Notes: a model not told the origin generated them from the letters alone. A stretch of 64,000 nt of DNA from Marivita geojedonensis (GCF_002115805.1 NZ_JFKC01000005.1:1-64000); one strand, 5' to 3'. Shown: positions 53,034 through 62,747, counted from the first letter of the stretch. Made by a program: numbers and translations.

Positions 53034-53123
53034 CATTCAAGCAGCGAGGTCAAAAATGCCGCGTTGCGCCCTTTGCAACTGACTGGTAAAGAAAACTAAC
53101 CAATATGACCGAAAGGCCGACTC

Positions 53124-54290
53124 ATGCCCGTGATCACTGAAATCGAAGACCTCCGCCGCATCTACAAACGCCGCGTGCCAAAGATGTTCTTCGACTACAC
53201 GGAATCCGGCAGCTGGACCGAACAGACCTTCCGCGAGAACTCCTCGGATTTTGACAAAATCTACCTGCGCCAGCGCGTCGCCATCGACATGGAAGGCCGC
53301 AAGACCGCGTCGCAGATGATCGGTCAGAATGTGTCCATGCCCGTGGCCCTGGCCCCGGTGGGCCTGACGGGGATGCAGCATTTCGACGGCGAGATCAAAG
53401 CGGCCAGAGCGGCCGAGAAATTCGGCGTCCCCTATTCACTCAGCACCATGTCGATCTGTTCGATCGAGGATGTGGCCGAGAACACGTCAAAGCCGTTCTG
53501 GATGCAGGTCTACACGCTCAAGGACGACGATTTCATGCAGCGCCTGTTCGACCGCGCAAAAGATGCCAAATGCTCGGCGGCGATCATCACGGTCGACCTG
53601 CAGCTGCTGGGCCAGCGCCACAAGGACGTCAAGAACGGTCTCAGCGCCCCGCCCAAGCTGACCCCGGCTTCGGTCGCGAACATGATGACCAAAGTTCAAT
53701 GGGGCCTGGGCATGCTCCAGACCAAGCGACGGTTTTTCGGGAATATCGTCGGTCATGCAAAGGGCGTGAAAGACCCGTCCTCGCTGTCGTCATGGACGGC
53801 ACAGGCGTTCGACCAGTCGCTCAACTGGGACCGCATCCGCGAATTCCGCAAGATGTGGGACGGCCCGCTCATCATCAAGGGCATCATGGATCCGCGCGAC
53901 GCGCTGGAGGCGCTGAACGTCGGTGCGGACGCAATCATCGTGTCAAACCACGGCGGCCGTCAGTTGGACGGCGCGCTGTCGTCGATCCGCGCTCTGGCAC
54001 CGATCATGGATGCGGTGGGAGACAAGATCGAGGTGCATCTCGACAGCGGCATCCGCTCCGGTCAGGACGTGCTCAAGGCGCTCGCGATGGGGGCCAAGGG
54101 CACCTATATCGGCCGCGCCTATGTCTACGGGCTGGGCGCCAATGGAGAGCAGGGTGTCACCGACGCGCTGAACGTGATCCACAAGGAACTGGAAGTGTCG
54201 ATGGGCCTGTGCGGGCGCACGGATGTAAACGCGCTCGACCGCGACATCCTGATGATCCCGAAAGGGTTTTCCGGCGACTGGGAAGAGTGA
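53124..54290 (+). CDS. lldD: FMN-dependent alpha-hydroxy acid dehydrogenase (L-lactate dehydrogenase type)
   Basis: A 388-residue TIM-barrel flavoenzyme. The active-site signature is SNHGGRQLDG with the catalytic His, and FMN-binding segments are LAPVGLTGMQH, STMSICSIEDVA and DSGIRSGQDVLKALAMGAKGTYIGR. MPVITEIEDLRRIYKRRVPKMFFDYTESGSWTE is the expected N-terminus. L-lactate to pyruvate at the inner membrane is the most likely reaction; glycolate or mandelate are alternatives. CCGAAAGGC precedes the ATG. Confidence 0.88.
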   Translation: MPVITEIEDLRRIYKRRVPKMFFDYTESGSWTEQTFRENSSDFDKIYLRQRVAIDMEGRKTASQMIGQNVSMPVALAPVGLTGMQHFDGEIKAARAAEKFGVPYSLSTMSICSIEDVAENTSKPFWMQVYTLKDDDFMQRLFDRAKDAKCSAAIITVDLQLLGQRHKDVKNGLSAPPKLTPASVANMMTKVQWGLGMLQTKRRFFGNIVGHAKGVKDPSSLSSWTAQAFDQSLNWDRIREFRKMWDGPLIIKGIMDPRDALEALNVGADAIIVSNHGGRQLDGALSSIRALAPIMDAVGDKIEVHLDSGIRSGQDVLKALAMGAKGTYIGRAYVYGLGANGEQGVTDALNVIHKELEVSMGLCGRTDVNALDRDILMIPKGFSGDWEE

Positions 54291-54649
54291 CGCCACGCGT
54301 CGGTGCGATCCTCGGAAAAATCCCAGGGATCGATCTGTCATAGGGTCCTCGGGTCAAGCCCGGGGATCACATTTGAATTCGGAGAAGAAGCGGCGCCGCC
54401 CTTTGGGCCTGACGGTTCTCTCAACTGCCGGGGTTTCCCCCGTGACCTGTGCCCCTTGGGGCCTTCGTGAAACCGGTTTCTCATGGTCGCCCCTGGCGGG
54501 GAACAAGAGAGTGTCAGTTCATGGTGTCGCGGCATGGGAGTGACCCTTCCCGCTCGATGCGCATCGTGGGCGGGGGTATGCGGTGTCAGGCGTTAAGGAT
54601 TTGGAAATCCTGCGTGCGGTGCCAAGACCTTTCGAAAATGCGACCCGCC
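54291..54649. other. Gene-free stretch with a CG-rich hairpin
   Basis: No gene. At 54347-54365 CCTCGGG-TCAA-GCCCGGGG forms a near-perfect hairpin of a type widely scattered in alphaproteobacterial intergenic DNA; no T-run follows, so a terminator role is weak. The remainder up to the convergent MFS gene shows nothing supported. Confidence 0.45.
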
Positions 54650-55807
54650 TCACACCCGCCGCAAAGCGGCGCGGCTCAGCACCGGCAACAGAATCAGCGT
54701 CACGGCAAAGAGCAGCCCGCCGATCACCGCGAAAGAGGTGGAGAGCCCGAACCCTTCGGACAGGAACCCCATCAACGGCGGACCGATGAAGAACCCGGCA
54801 TAACCCACCACCGAAATCCGGGAAATCGCGTGGCTGCGGTAGCGGTTGGGCACCATGCGCCCGATCCAGGCATAGGCCATGGGCGCCATCACGGATACGC
54901 CCAGCCCGAGGATCGAAAACCCGAGATAGGCCACCCAGAGCGACGGGGCCGCCGCCGCAATGGTCGCGCCAAGCCCGGCCGTGACCGACGCCCAGCGGAT
55001 CACCAGTTTCTCGGACAGGCGGTTGGCGACGATCTGACCGGCCAGACGACCCACCGCCATCGTTATCCCAAGGAGCGCGGGCCCCAGGGCGCCCTGCGCC
55101 GCACCGGCTCCGAGATTGCGTTCCAGATGCAACGCCGACCAGCCTTCGGTCGCCTGTTCCGACATGAAAGCGATGAGGATGATCATCCCGCCCGGCAGAA
55201 GAAGCGTCCACGGCAGAGGTGCCGCCTCGACCTCGTCTGCGCCGAGCTCCGGGTCCGCCACCGGTGCGGCTGCGGCCTGCAGCACGAGGCATCCGATCAC
55301 AACCGCAGCGCCCGTCAGAACAGCCGCCGGCCCGAATCCCACTTCGCGCGCCAGTCCGGTCGCCAGCGCGCAGGCGGCATAGGCCACGGAAAACACCGCG
55401 TGATTGAGGTTCATCAGGCTCCGCCTGACCTGCGCTTCAAGCGCGCTGACCCGGGCATTCATGGCCACGTCAAGCGTTCCGGAGGTCATCGTGACACACA
55501 GCATCGCCAGCGTGAACGTGACACCGCCCGTGGTATGCCCCGGCAAAAGCGTTGCACCGGCCAGCAGAGCTGTCAGCACCGCCAGCGCCCGCGGGCCAAG
55601 CCCGCGTTCTGCCAGAGGCGCCAGCCACATCGCCATCACCGCACCGATCGAGGTGATCAGAAGCGCCAGCCCGAACTGCCCGTCCGACAGCCCGACCTGC
55701 GGCTTGAGTACCGGCACAAGCGCGGCGAAACTGCCCCAGAACACACCGACGGCGGCGAATCCGGCGGCGGGTCCACGGCTGACATAGAGATCACGCAGAA
55801 GGCTCAT
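54650..55807 (-). CDS. MFS transporter
   Basis: A 385-residue major-facilitator protein with twelve predicted helices. AAVGVFWGSFAALVPVLKP is the first helix region; LAPLAERGLGPRAL is a motif-A-like loop, and a charged central loop (DPELGADEVEAAPLP) separates the halves. The start at 55807 gives MSLLRDLYVSRGP. The sequence resembles sugar- or fucose-permease-like MFS members, but no substrate can be assigned. Confidence 0.88.
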   Translation of the reverse strand: MSLLRDLYVSRGPAAGFAAVGVFWGSFAALVPVLKPQVGLSDGQFGLALLITSIGAVMAMWLAPLAERGLGPRALAVLTALLAGATLLPGHTTGGVTFTLAMLCVTMTSGTLDVAMNARVSALEAQVRRSLMNLNHAVFSVAYAACALATGLAREVGFGPAAVLTGAAVVIGCLVLQAAAAPVADPELGADEVEAAPLPWTLLLPGGMIILIAFMSEQATEGWSALHLERNLGAGAAQGALGPALLGITMAVGRLAGQIVANRLSEKLVIRWASVTAGLGATIAAAAPSLWVAYLGFSILGLGVSVMAPMAYAWIGRMVPNRYRSHAISRISVVGYAGFFIGPPLMGFLSEGFGLSTSFAVIGGLLFAVTLILLPVLSRAALRRV

Positions 55808-55978
55808 ATCGCTGTCCGTGCCACGGCGGCAACGCGCGGTCCAGCCCACATTTGCCCGGATATGTGCGAAAACTGCACGCTTGTCTCTTGTCATGCCGCG
55901 CAATCCGGTCTATCGCGCAGCCTTCACGCGGGGTGACAGCCTTGGAGGCACCCTGCCCTTACAATTTGGAGATATATC

Positions 55979-56626
55979 ATGGCTGGTGAGATTCCTGATC
56001 TCGTAGCTCTGGAACGGACGGGGACAGGCAAGGGCGCCGCTCGTCAGGCACGTCGCGACGGCCTGGTTCCGGGCATTGTTTTTGGTGGCGACAACGACCC
56101 GCTGCCGATCAACCTTCCCTTCAACGAACTGCTCAAGCGCCTGAAGAAAGGCCGCTTCAAGTCGACTCTGTTCAACCTGAAGGTCGAAGGGCACGAGGAC
56201 GTGCGCGTGATCTGCCGCGACGTGCAGCGCGATGTCGTCAAGGACCTGCCCACGCATGTCGATTTCATGCGCCTGCGCCGCACCACCAAGATCAACCTCT
56301 TCATCCCGGTCGAGTTCATCAACGAAGGTGGTGCTCCCGGCCTGAAGAAAGGTGGCGTACTGACCGTTGTGCGTCCGGAAGTCGAACTGGTGGTGACTGC
56401 CGGTGACATCCCCGAGAAGCTGACCGTCGATCTGACCGGCCTGAACATCGGTGACACCGTGACCATTTCGGCGATCACCCTGCCGGAAGGCACCAAGCCG
56501 ACCATCGACCGTGACTTCGTGATCGCGAACGTTTCGGCTCCGTCGGGTCTGCGGTCGTCCGAGTCGGAAGACGAGGATGCGGCAGAGGCGGACGAGGTTC
56601 CGGCAACCGAGCAGTCCGACGACTGA
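55979..56626 (+). CDS. rplY: 50S ribosomal protein L25 (Ctc form)
   Basis: A 215-residue long-form L25/Ctc protein binding 5S r[26 protein letters not shown] is the conserved N-terminal rRNA-binding part; the TL5-like beta domain follows (about 95-190). The acidic tail ([17 protein letters not shown]) is typical of alphaproteobacteria. TTGGAGATATATC precedes the ATG. A strong terminator lies 31 bp after the stop. Confidence 0.96.
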   Translation: MAGEIPDLVALERTGTGKGAARQARRDGLVPGIVFGGDNDPLPINLPFNELLKRLKKGRFKSTLFNLKVEGHEDVRVICRDVQRDVVKDLPTHVDFMRLRRTTKINLFIPVEFINEGGAPGLKKGGVLTVVRPEVELVVTAGDIPEKLTVDLTGLNIGDTVTISAITLPEGTKPTIDRDFVIANVSAPSGLRSSESEDEDAAEADEVPATEQSDD

Positions 56627-56656
56627 GACCTGTCATCCAGGTCTGGATCGTTTCAT

Positions 56657-56678
56657 GGCCCCGCCTTTTGGCGGGGCC
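56657..56678 (+). terminator. Rho-independent-type terminator of rplY
   Basis: GGCCCCGCC (56657-56665), TTTT loop, GGCGGGGCC (56670-56678): a perfect 9-bp GC stem followed by ATTTGCATT. The T-tract is short, but position just after rplY supports termination. Confidence 0.75.
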
Positions 56679-56746
56679 ATTTGCATTCAAGGGTCATTGA
56701 ACCACACCGGCTTTGATGGACAACTACCGCCGCCGGGTGTTCCTCA

Positions 56747-57238
56747 TCAGGGCATCCGAAGTTGGATCACCGCAGGCTCGCCGCCCTCAGACGGGCGAAT
56801 GACAAACAGGTTTGCGTAGTCTGTCAGGTCGATCTGAACTTTGCCGGTATGGCCCATTCCTCTGATGATCGAAGGAATGGTCTCTGTGTGACCGACGACC
56901 AGCACTCTTTGGTCGGCATAATCAAAGCTAAGAAGGTCAAGCAGCCCTGTTACGTCTTCCACCGCAAGTGCCGACCGGTCAACACCCAGCGTCTCAGCGA
57001 TGATCCGTCCGGTTTCGCGGGTCCGTCTGGCATCGGATGTGAGGACATGATCGATCTCCGACGTCGCGAGCATGGTCGCCCATGCCTCAGCGCGGGCACG
57101 GCCGGCTGCGGTCAAGTCTGGGTCTTCTTCGGACAGGGCTTTTTCGGCATGGCGGATCACGAAGACGGTTTCCTGAGCATGGACCGACGGCGCCGCGATC
57201 AGCACCGCTGCAGCAAATGGCAGAAGCATTTGGGTCAT
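56747..57238 (-). CDS. Exported histidine phosphatase-family protein
   Basis: A 163-residue protein with signal peptide (TQMLLPFAAAVLIAAPSVHA). The phosphoglycerate-mutase/SixA fold is shown by the phosphohistidine motif VIRHAEKA, then LTSDARRTRETG and VVGHTETIP with the second His. The start at 57238 is preferred because GGAG lies 8 bases upstream; two in-frame Met codons upstream would be too close to it. Periplasmic phosphatase activity is inferred; substrate unknown. Confidence 0.85.
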   Translation of the reverse strand: MTQMLLPFAAAVLIAAPSVHAQETVFVIRHAEKALSEEDPDLTAAGRARAEAWATMLATSEIDHVLTSDARRTRETGRIIAETLGVDRSALAVEDVTGLLDLLSFDYADQRVLVVGHTETIPSIIRGMGHTGKVQIDLTDYANLFVIRPSEGGEPAVIQLRMP

Positions 57239-57453
57239 CTTGGACATCTCCGGTCTGATATTGCTCTTTGCCGATGGGCCCGACAGCCCCTCAGTCAATG
57301 GGTCTTATACAACATCCACTCGATTTTTCCGAACTCCGGCCCCGCGCCTGAGCAGCCGCGCCTGATCACCCTCTCCGTAATCATATCGGTCGCCAAAAAG
57401 GCGCGCTCGCCTTATGCTGCCACCATTGATGTATTCGCCATCGGGGGTTTCCC

Positions 57454-58638
57454 GTGTTCAGTTATGTATTTATCCCGCTTCTTTTTGCTGCCAGCCTGCT
57501 TTGGGCGCCAGCCCCGCTGCACGCCGAAACCCGCGTGGCGATCATCGACACGGCTTATGACACCCGCCCCTATCTCGACCGGTTGAAAGAGCGCGGCGTC
57601 GTTGCCATCGGGCGATACTACGCCCGCTGCGATCAGCCGGAATACGGGCTGACCGAAAAGCGGCTGATCAATCAGGGGCGCCCCAGCGACCCCGGCAGCG
57701 AGATTGCGCAGATGTTCGCCAAGGGCTTCGCTGTGCTGTCGGTCTACCAGTATTACAGCAACACCCCGAACAAGTTCCGCGGCCAGAACCGCGACGGCAA
57801 AGCTCTGCCCGATGCCAATTGCAACTGGACAGGTGTGGGTCGCAGCGTGGAAGAGGAAGCGGAACTGGATGTGCAGGCGGCGATCTCGCAGGCGCAGGCT
57901 TTGGGGCAACCCCGAGGCACCGCGATCTATTTCGGGGTGGATTTCAATTTCACCGACAGCGACACCGAGACCATTGACCTGATGGTGCGCTATTTCCGGG
58001 TGATCAAAGCGCGGATGGATGCGGCGGGTTACCGGACCGGAGCCTATGGCAGCGGTCATGCACATCAGATCCTGAAGGGTGCCGGGCTGATCGAGTATTC
58101 GTGGATCTCGGCCTCGCGCGCCTTTTCGCGCACCAGTGCATTTCACCGGTCGGGCGAGTGGCATCTCTTTCAGAACCAGGTGGACCGGGAATGGTTCGGC
58201 AGCAGCGGATCGGGGTGCAGGCGCGGTTTGCCGCTCGATACCAATGTGCAGAACATGTTTCAGGACGCCGACGTGGGTCTCTGGCGGCAGGGTGAGAGCT
58301 ATATCATCGATGAAGGCCGCACCTTCGACATCTTCGCCACACGCCGCTTTGCCTGCGACGGCGACGCGGTGGTGCGGCGCGACAAAGGATCATCCTCGTC
58401 CGACGTGGCGCGGATCACCGAGTGCAAGGCGGGCAAGGCCAAGGCATTGCCGCCCAAGATCGACTTCGCCAATGCCGCGCGGGTGGGGGCGGCGACGGAC
58501 ACGCTGATCGAGGTCGATGTGGACGATGACGGCGAGTTTGACGGCTGGACGCATCACAGCAACCTGACGGCGCATTTCGGCTACAAGCCCGACTGGATTT
58601 TCGAAACCGCACGACGCAACGCGACATCCTGCGACTGA
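57454..58638 (+). CDS. Exported DUF1906 (glycoside hydrolase-like) protein
   Basis: A 394-residue exported protein starting with GTG (GGGGGTTTCCC upstream) and a signal peptide FSYVFIPLLFAASLLWAPAPLHA. Residues 25-230 match DUF1906, a TIM-barrel domain of the Rv2525c type related to glycosidases/peptidoglycan lysozymes: VAIIDTAYDTRPYLDRLKERG, VAIGRYYAR, AIYFGVDFNFTDSD, YGSGHAHQILK. The acidic residues of FGVDFNFTDSD are the likely catalytic region. The C-terminal 130 residues are of unknown type. Cell-wall action is inferred. Confidence 0.75.
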   Translation: MFSYVFIPLLFAASLLWAPAPLHAETRVAIIDTAYDTRPYLDRLKERGVVAIGRYYARCDQPEYGLTEKRLINQGRPSDPGSEIAQMFAKGFAVLSVYQYYSNTPNKFRGQNRDGKALPDANCNWTGVGRSVEEEAELDVQAAISQAQALGQPRGTAIYFGVDFNFTDSDTETIDLMVRYFRVIKARMDAAGYRTGAYGSGHAHQILKGAGLIEYSWISASRAFSRTSAFHRSGEWHLFQNQVDREWFGSSGSGCRRGLPLDTNVQNMFQDADVGLWRQGESYIIDEGRTFDIFATRRFACDGDAVVRRDKGSSSSDVARITECKAGKAKALPPKIDFANAARVGAATDTLIEVDVDDDGEFDGWTHHSNLTAHFGYKPDWIFETARRNATSCD

Positions 58639-58699
58639 TCTGGCATTCAATGGCCAAGGTGTCATTCTACGGACATCCAGATCAGAGACACCGCCCCTC

Positions 58700-59953
58700 A
58701 TGTCGCCCAGCCTTTCCCAGATCTTTGCCGTGTTCCTGAAAATCGGGCTTCTGTCCTTTGGCGGCCCGGCGGCGCAGATCGCGCTTATGCACCGGATGCT
58801 GGTGGATGAACGCGATTGGCTGACGGAAAAGCAGTTTCTCAACGCGTTGAGCTTTTGCATGCTCCTGCCCGGGCCGGAGGCCATGCAGTTGGCGACCTAC
58901 GCGGGCTGGCGGCTGCATGGGATCCTGGGTGGTCTGATCGCGGGGCTGCTGTTTGTGCTGCCGGGGGCGGTGGTGATCTTTGCACTGGCGCTGCTCTACG
59001 TGACCTATGGCGACCTGCCGCTGGTGGACACGTTGTTCCTCGGTGTGCAGGCGGTGGCCGTGGTGATCGTGGTCGAGGCGCTGCTGAAAGTGTCCAAGCG
59101 CGCGCTTCATGGGATGCCGCATTGGGTGCTGGCGGGCTTGGCCTTTGTCGCGATTTTCTTCTTTGCGGTACCGTTCCCGGTGATCGTTCTTGCCGCCGGG
59201 CTTTACGGCGCGATGGTGGCGACGACCGAGGCGACCCCTGCCCTGCCCGTCGCGGTGTCGGCAAAGCGCAGCTTGGTGACGATCCTGATCGGACTGGCAG
59301 CATGGGGCTTGCCGGTGCTGTTCGTCGACCTGGCCTTTGGCGGCACGATTCTGACCGAGATCGCGCTCTTTTTCTCCAAGCTTGCAGTTGTGACCTTTGG
59401 CGGAGCCTATGCGGTGCTGGCCTACATGGCGCAGGACGTGGTCGTGCAATACGGTTGGCTCACCCCGACCGAGATGATGGACGGGTTGGTTCTTGCGGAA
59501 ACCACCCCCGGCCCGCTGATCCTTGTCACGCAGTTCGTGGGGACTTTGGCTGCGTTCCGCGAGGGCGGATACGCGCTGGCCATCGCAGGTGGGGCGATGA
59601 CGCTTTGGGTGACCTTTATCCCCTGCTTCCTATGGATCTTTGTCGGTGCCCCCTACATCGACTGGATTTCCGCGCAGCCGCGTCTGAACGGAGCCCTACG
59701 CGCGATCACGGCGGCGGTGGTTGGGGTGATCCTGAACCTGTCGCTCTGGTTTGCGCTGCATGTGCTGTTCGGCACGGTGACAGAAGCACATATCGGGGTG
59801 CTGCGCCTCTGGTCGCCGGACGTGGCAACGCTGAATTGGCCGGCCCTTGCCCTGATCGCGTTGTCGGCGGTGTTGCTGTTGCGCGTCCACTTGGCGATTG
59901 GCTGGGTTCTGGGCATCTCGGCTGCAGCTGCTCTCGTTCTGGCCCAGATCTGA
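58700..59953 (+). CDS. chrA: Chromate transporter (two-domain ChrA)
   Basis: A 417-residue CHR-family transporter with about ten helices and two homologous halves. Motifs are FGGPAAQIALMHRMLVDERDWL with LLPGPEAMQLATY in the first half, and FGGAYAVLAYMAQDVV with LAETTPGPLILVTQFVG in the second. Members export chromate; some homologues may move sulfate. No chrB regulator adjoins it. It is read in the same direction as pth, 75 bp upstream. Confidence 0.93.
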   Translation: MSPSLSQIFAVFLKIGLLSFGGPAAQIALMHRMLVDERDWLTEKQFLNALSFCMLLPGPEAMQLATYAGWRLHGILGGLIAGLLFVLPGAVVIFALALLYVTYGDLPLVDTLFLGVQAVAVVIVVEALLKVSKRALHGMPHWVLAGLAFVAIFFFAVPFPVIVLAAGLYGAMVATTEATPALPVAVSAKRSLVTILIGLAAWGLPVLFVDLAFGGTILTEIALFFSKLAVVTFGGAYAVLAYMAQDVVVQYGWLTPTEMMDGLVLAETTPGPLILVTQFVGTLAAFREGGYALAIAGGAMTLWVTFIPCFLWIFVGAPYIDWISAQPRLNGALRAITAAVVGVILNLSLWFALHVLFGTVTEAHIGVLRLWSPDVATLNWPALALIALSAVLLLRVHLAIGWVLGISAAAALVLAQI

Positions 59954-60028
59954 CGCTTGGGCTTTTGCCCTTGGTCCCGGTTTCGCCTAGAGAGGGGCAA
60001 AGGCGATGCACTTGGAGGCACGGGCAGG

Positions 60029-60724
60029 ATGAAACTCTTTGTGGGACTGGGCAATCCGGGGTCAGGCTACGCCAGGAACCGGCACAATATCGGCTTCATG
60101 GCGGTGGACCGGATCGCGTCGGATCATGGGTTTGGCCCGTGGAAATCCAAGTTCCAGGGCGAATTCACAGAAGGGCGGCTGGGCAGCGACAAGGTGCTGC
60201 TCCTGAAGCCCGGCACCTTCATGAACCGCTCGGGCCAATCGGTGCAGGCGGCGATGCAGTTCTACAAGCTGGAGCCTGCGGATGTGGTGGTGTTCCACGA
60301 CGAGCTGGACCTCGCCCCTGGAAAGTGCCGCGTCAAACAGGGTGGCGGCCACGCCGGGCATAACGGGTTGCGGTCGATCCACGGGCATATCGGTGAGGCG
60401 TATGGTCGGGTGCGGTTGGGCATCGGGCATCCGGGCCACAAGGACAAGGTCGCGGGATACGTGCTGCATGATTTCCCCAAGGCGGATGAGGTCTGGCTGG
60501 ACGACCTGCTGCGCGGGATTTCCGACGGGGCAGCGTATCTGGCGGATGGCGACACCGGCAAGTTCATGAACGCGGTGGCGCTGCGCGTGGCCCCGCCCCG
60601 GTCGTCAAAGACCCCGGCAAAGGCGGAAAAGGCGGATGTGCCGAAACCGGCCCCGAAACCCGAGGCCGAACCGGAGCCCGATACCCGCAACCCGCTGCAG
60701 AAGCTCGTGGACCGCTTCCGGTGA
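60029..60724 (+). CDS. pth: Peptidyl-tRNA hydrolase
   Basis: A 231-residue enzyme that frees tRNA from stalled peptidyl-tRNA. MKLFVGLGNPGSGYARNRHNIGF carries catalytic His near residue 20, and LLKPGTFMNRSGQSV, DELDLAPGKCRVKQGGGHAGHNGLRSI are family motifs. The C-terminal 40 residues (SKTPAKAEKADVPKPAPKPEAE) are a Pro/Lys/Glu-rich extension common in Rhodobacterales. The start at 60029 gives the canonical N-terminus. Its stop overlaps the next start. Confidence 0.97.
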   Translation: MKLFVGLGNPGSGYARNRHNIGFMAVDRIASDHGFGPWKSKFQGEFTEGRLGSDKVLLLKPGTFMNRSGQSVQAAMQFYKLEPADVVVFHDELDLAPGKCRVKQGGGHAGHNGLRSIHGHIGEAYGRVRLGIGHPGHKDKVAGYVLHDFPKADEVWLDDLLRGISDGAAYLADGDTGKFMNAVALRVAPPRSSKTPAKAEKADVPKPAPKPEAEPEPDTRNPLQKLVDRFR

Positions 60725-61758
60725 GCCTCTCAGACGCGCTGGCCGATCAGGCCGGGCATTGCGCGGCGCTCGGCTCGCCCTTCATGGCGCGGATTCTGCC
60801 GCTTCTGGCAGAGGTCTGGCCGGCGGGTTCGGCATTGGATGCGGCGTTGCGGGCTTTCACCGGCGACATCGGCCCCAAAGGCCATTCCCTGCCCTTGCGA
60901 TTGGCCTCGGGGTTGCACGCGTTAGTTCTCACCGGGCAGGATGCGGACCTGATCGCGGCCTACCCGCCGAACGACGTGTCGGATCAGGCATTGAGAACGG
61001 CCCTGACCGGCGCGCTGGCGCGGCACGAAGCTTTCTTGACCCAATGGATCACCTCACCGCCCCAGACCAACGAGGTGCGCCGGTCGGCGCTTCTGATCGC
61101 AGGGGCGCATGCGCTGGTGCATCGGACCGGGGTGAGAGATCTGCGCCTGTCGGAACTGGGGGCCAGTGCCGGGTTGAACCTGATGTTCGACCGCTACGCG
61201 CTGGACGCTGGCGGCACCCGGCTGGGGCCGGAGGACGCGGCATTGACGTTGTCACCCGATTGGGTCGGACCTGCCCCGATGGCCGCGCCCTTCACCGTAT
61301 GCGACCGGCGGGGTGTGGACCTCAACCCGCTTGATCCGCACAACCCCGACCACGCGCTGCGCCTGCGCGCGTATCTCTGGGCGGATCAGGAACACCGGCT
61401 GACGCTCACCAACGCGGCGATCCGGGCCAATGCGGCAGAGGTCGACAGGGGCGATGCGGTGGATTGGTTGGACAGGCGGCTGGCCGATGCGCCGGAAGGC
61501 CAGATGCACCTGATCTATCACACCATCGCTTGGCAATACTTCCCGGCCGAGCGGCAGGCCACCGGCACCGCCCTGATCGAAGCGGCGGGCGCGCGGGCAA
61601 CGGCAGACGCGCCGCTGGCATGGCTGCGCATGGAAGCCGACGGAGAGACACGGGGCGCATCGGTGACCGCACGGCTTTGGCCGGGCGATCATCACATCAC
61701 GTTGGGACGGGCAGATTTTCACGGGCGCTGGGTGGATTGGGCGGACAATCCCGCCTAG
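60721..61758 (+). CDS. DUF2332-family protein
   Basis: A 345-residue cytosolic protein starting with GTG in a GTGA overlap with pth, hence translationally coupled. LSELGASAGLNLMFDRYA and HLIYHTIAWQYFPAERQ are typical of DUF2332, a Rossmann-like fold reminiscent of methyltransferases but of unknown activity. Length is normal. Confidence 0.8.
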   Translation: MSLSDALADQAGHCAALGSPFMARILPLLAEVWPAGSALDAALRAFTGDIGPKGHSLPLRLASGLHALVLTGQDADLIAAYPPNDVSDQALRTALTGALARHEAFLTQWITSPPQTNEVRRSALLIAGAHALVHRTGVRDLRLSELGASAGLNLMFDRYALDAGGTRLGPEDAALTLSPDWVGPAPMAAPFTVCDRRGVDLNPLDPHNPDHALRLRAYLWADQEHRLTLTNAAIRANAAEVDRGDAVDWLDRRLADAPEGQMHLIYHTIAWQYFPAERQATGTALIEAAGARATADAPLAWLRMEADGETRGASVTARLWPGDHHITLGRADFHGRWVDWADNPA

Positions 61759-61793
61759 GTTTCGTGGATACCACCGCAACGCAGGAGGCCCCG

Positions 61794-62177
61794 ATGGAAC
61801 CCGACGACTCAATCAATGTGCTGGGCGGTCCGCTGCAAGGATGCTCGACCGATCCGCTTACGGGATTCTTCCGCGACGGACATTGCAACACCTGCGCCGC
61901 CGATCAGGGCAGCCACACGGTCTGTGCGATGATGACGGCGGAATTCCTCGCCTATTCGAAATATGTGGGCAACGACCTGAGCACCCCAAACCCGCAATTC
62001 CGCTTTCCGGGGCTGAAGCCCGGCGATCACTGGTGCCTCTGCGCCTCGCGTTTCCTGCAAGCCCATGACGAAGGCTGCGCGCCGATGGTGAACCTTGCGG
62101 CCACACACAAACGGGCACTGGACATCGTGCCGATGCGGGTGCTTGAGCAATACGACATCAACGCCTCGGAGGCCTGA
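61794..62177 (+). CDS. DUF2237-family protein
   Basis: A 127-residue protein. NVLGGPLQGCSTDPLTGFFRDGHCNTCAADQGSHTVCAMMT and GDHWCLCASRFLQAH, here given only to identify the family, carry the conserved cysteines of DUF2237, whose function is unknown. GCAGGAGGCCCCG precedes the ATG. It lies 35 bp after the DUF2332 gene and probably shares its transcript. Confidence 0.88.
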   Translation: MEPDDSINVLGGPLQGCSTDPLTGFFRDGHCNTCAADQGSHTVCAMMTAEFLAYSKYVGNDLSTPNPQFRFPGLKPGDHWCLCASRFLQAHDEGCAPMVNLAATHKRALDIVPMRVLEQYDINASEA

Positions 62178-62183
62178 CGCGGG

Positions 62184-62717
62184 TCAGGAGGCTTTCTCGA
62201 TCACCTGCGGCGTGTCGCTTGGCGGCGCAACGGCGATCGGCTCGCCCATCAGTTCTTCGATGAAGAGGCTCAGAAGCTGAGGGCGGCCCGACACCCCGGC
62301 CTTGCGGTAGATGGCGTTGGTCTGCGCCTTTACCGTGCCTTCGGAGGTGTTGCGCAACCCGGCAATATCAGCCGTGCTCAAGCCCTTGATCGAAAACAGC
62401 GCGACATCCTTTTCCGCCGGGGTCAGTTCCCACTCGGCGAACCGTTCCTGCAGCACATCCATAAATGCGCCCGAAGCCAACCGCAGGCTTTCCTCGGCCG
62501 CGCGCTGGCGGCGGATCGAGCGCAACATCAGGACTGCGCTGACCACCATACCGAGGATCAGACCGATCACCGCACCAATCTGTGCCAGTTCGTAATAGAC
62601 CCACGCGATGGGTGACGATGAAATGCCGAGGATGCTGCCAAGAATGTCCCACAACAGAAAAAGCCCGCTGCCCATCTGCAGCGCGCCCAATGGAATGAGG
62701 ACAATCCAAACCTTCAC
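62184..62717 (-). CDS. Membrane-anchored LuxR-type regulator
   Basis: A 177-residue protein starting with GTG. Two hydrophobic helices (about 5-25 and 40-66) anchor it in the inner membrane; a short linker (RSIRRQRAAEESLR) leads to a GerE/LuxR helix-turn-helix at about 95-160 (LTPAEKDVALFSIKGLSTADIAGLRNTSEGTVKAQTNAIYRKAG). No receiver domain. It lies 30 bp downstream of an exported PepSY-like gene on the same strand and is probably in its operon, so a membrane-derived signal acting directly on DNA is inferred. Confidence 0.82.
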   Translation of the reverse strand: MKVWIVLIPLGALQMGSGLFLLWDILGSILGISSSPIAWVYYELAQIGAVIGLILGMVVSAVLMLRSIRRQRAAEESLRLASGAFMDVLQERFAEWELTPAEKDVALFSIKGLSTADIAGLRNTSEGTVKAQTNAIYRKAGVSGRPQLLSLFIEELMGEPIAVAPPSDTPQVIEKAS

Positions 62718-62747
62718 TGGCTAACCGTCACCCCGACCGATCCCTGA

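Noticed and set aside
54347-54365. Hairpin as terminator of the lactate dehydrogenase gene
   Set aside because: The stem is good but no T-run follows, and this CCTCGGG-TCAA-GCCCGGGG type occurs widely between alphaproteobacterial genes, so it is noted only as a repeat-like hairpin.
54449-55936. 495-residue plus-strand open frame
   Set aside because: Antisense of the MFS transporter; extreme Arg/His/Gln content typical of shadow frames.
58816-60363. 515-residue plus-strand open frame
   Set aside because: Overlaps chrA and pth in another frame; Gly/Arg/Asp-rich with no domain.
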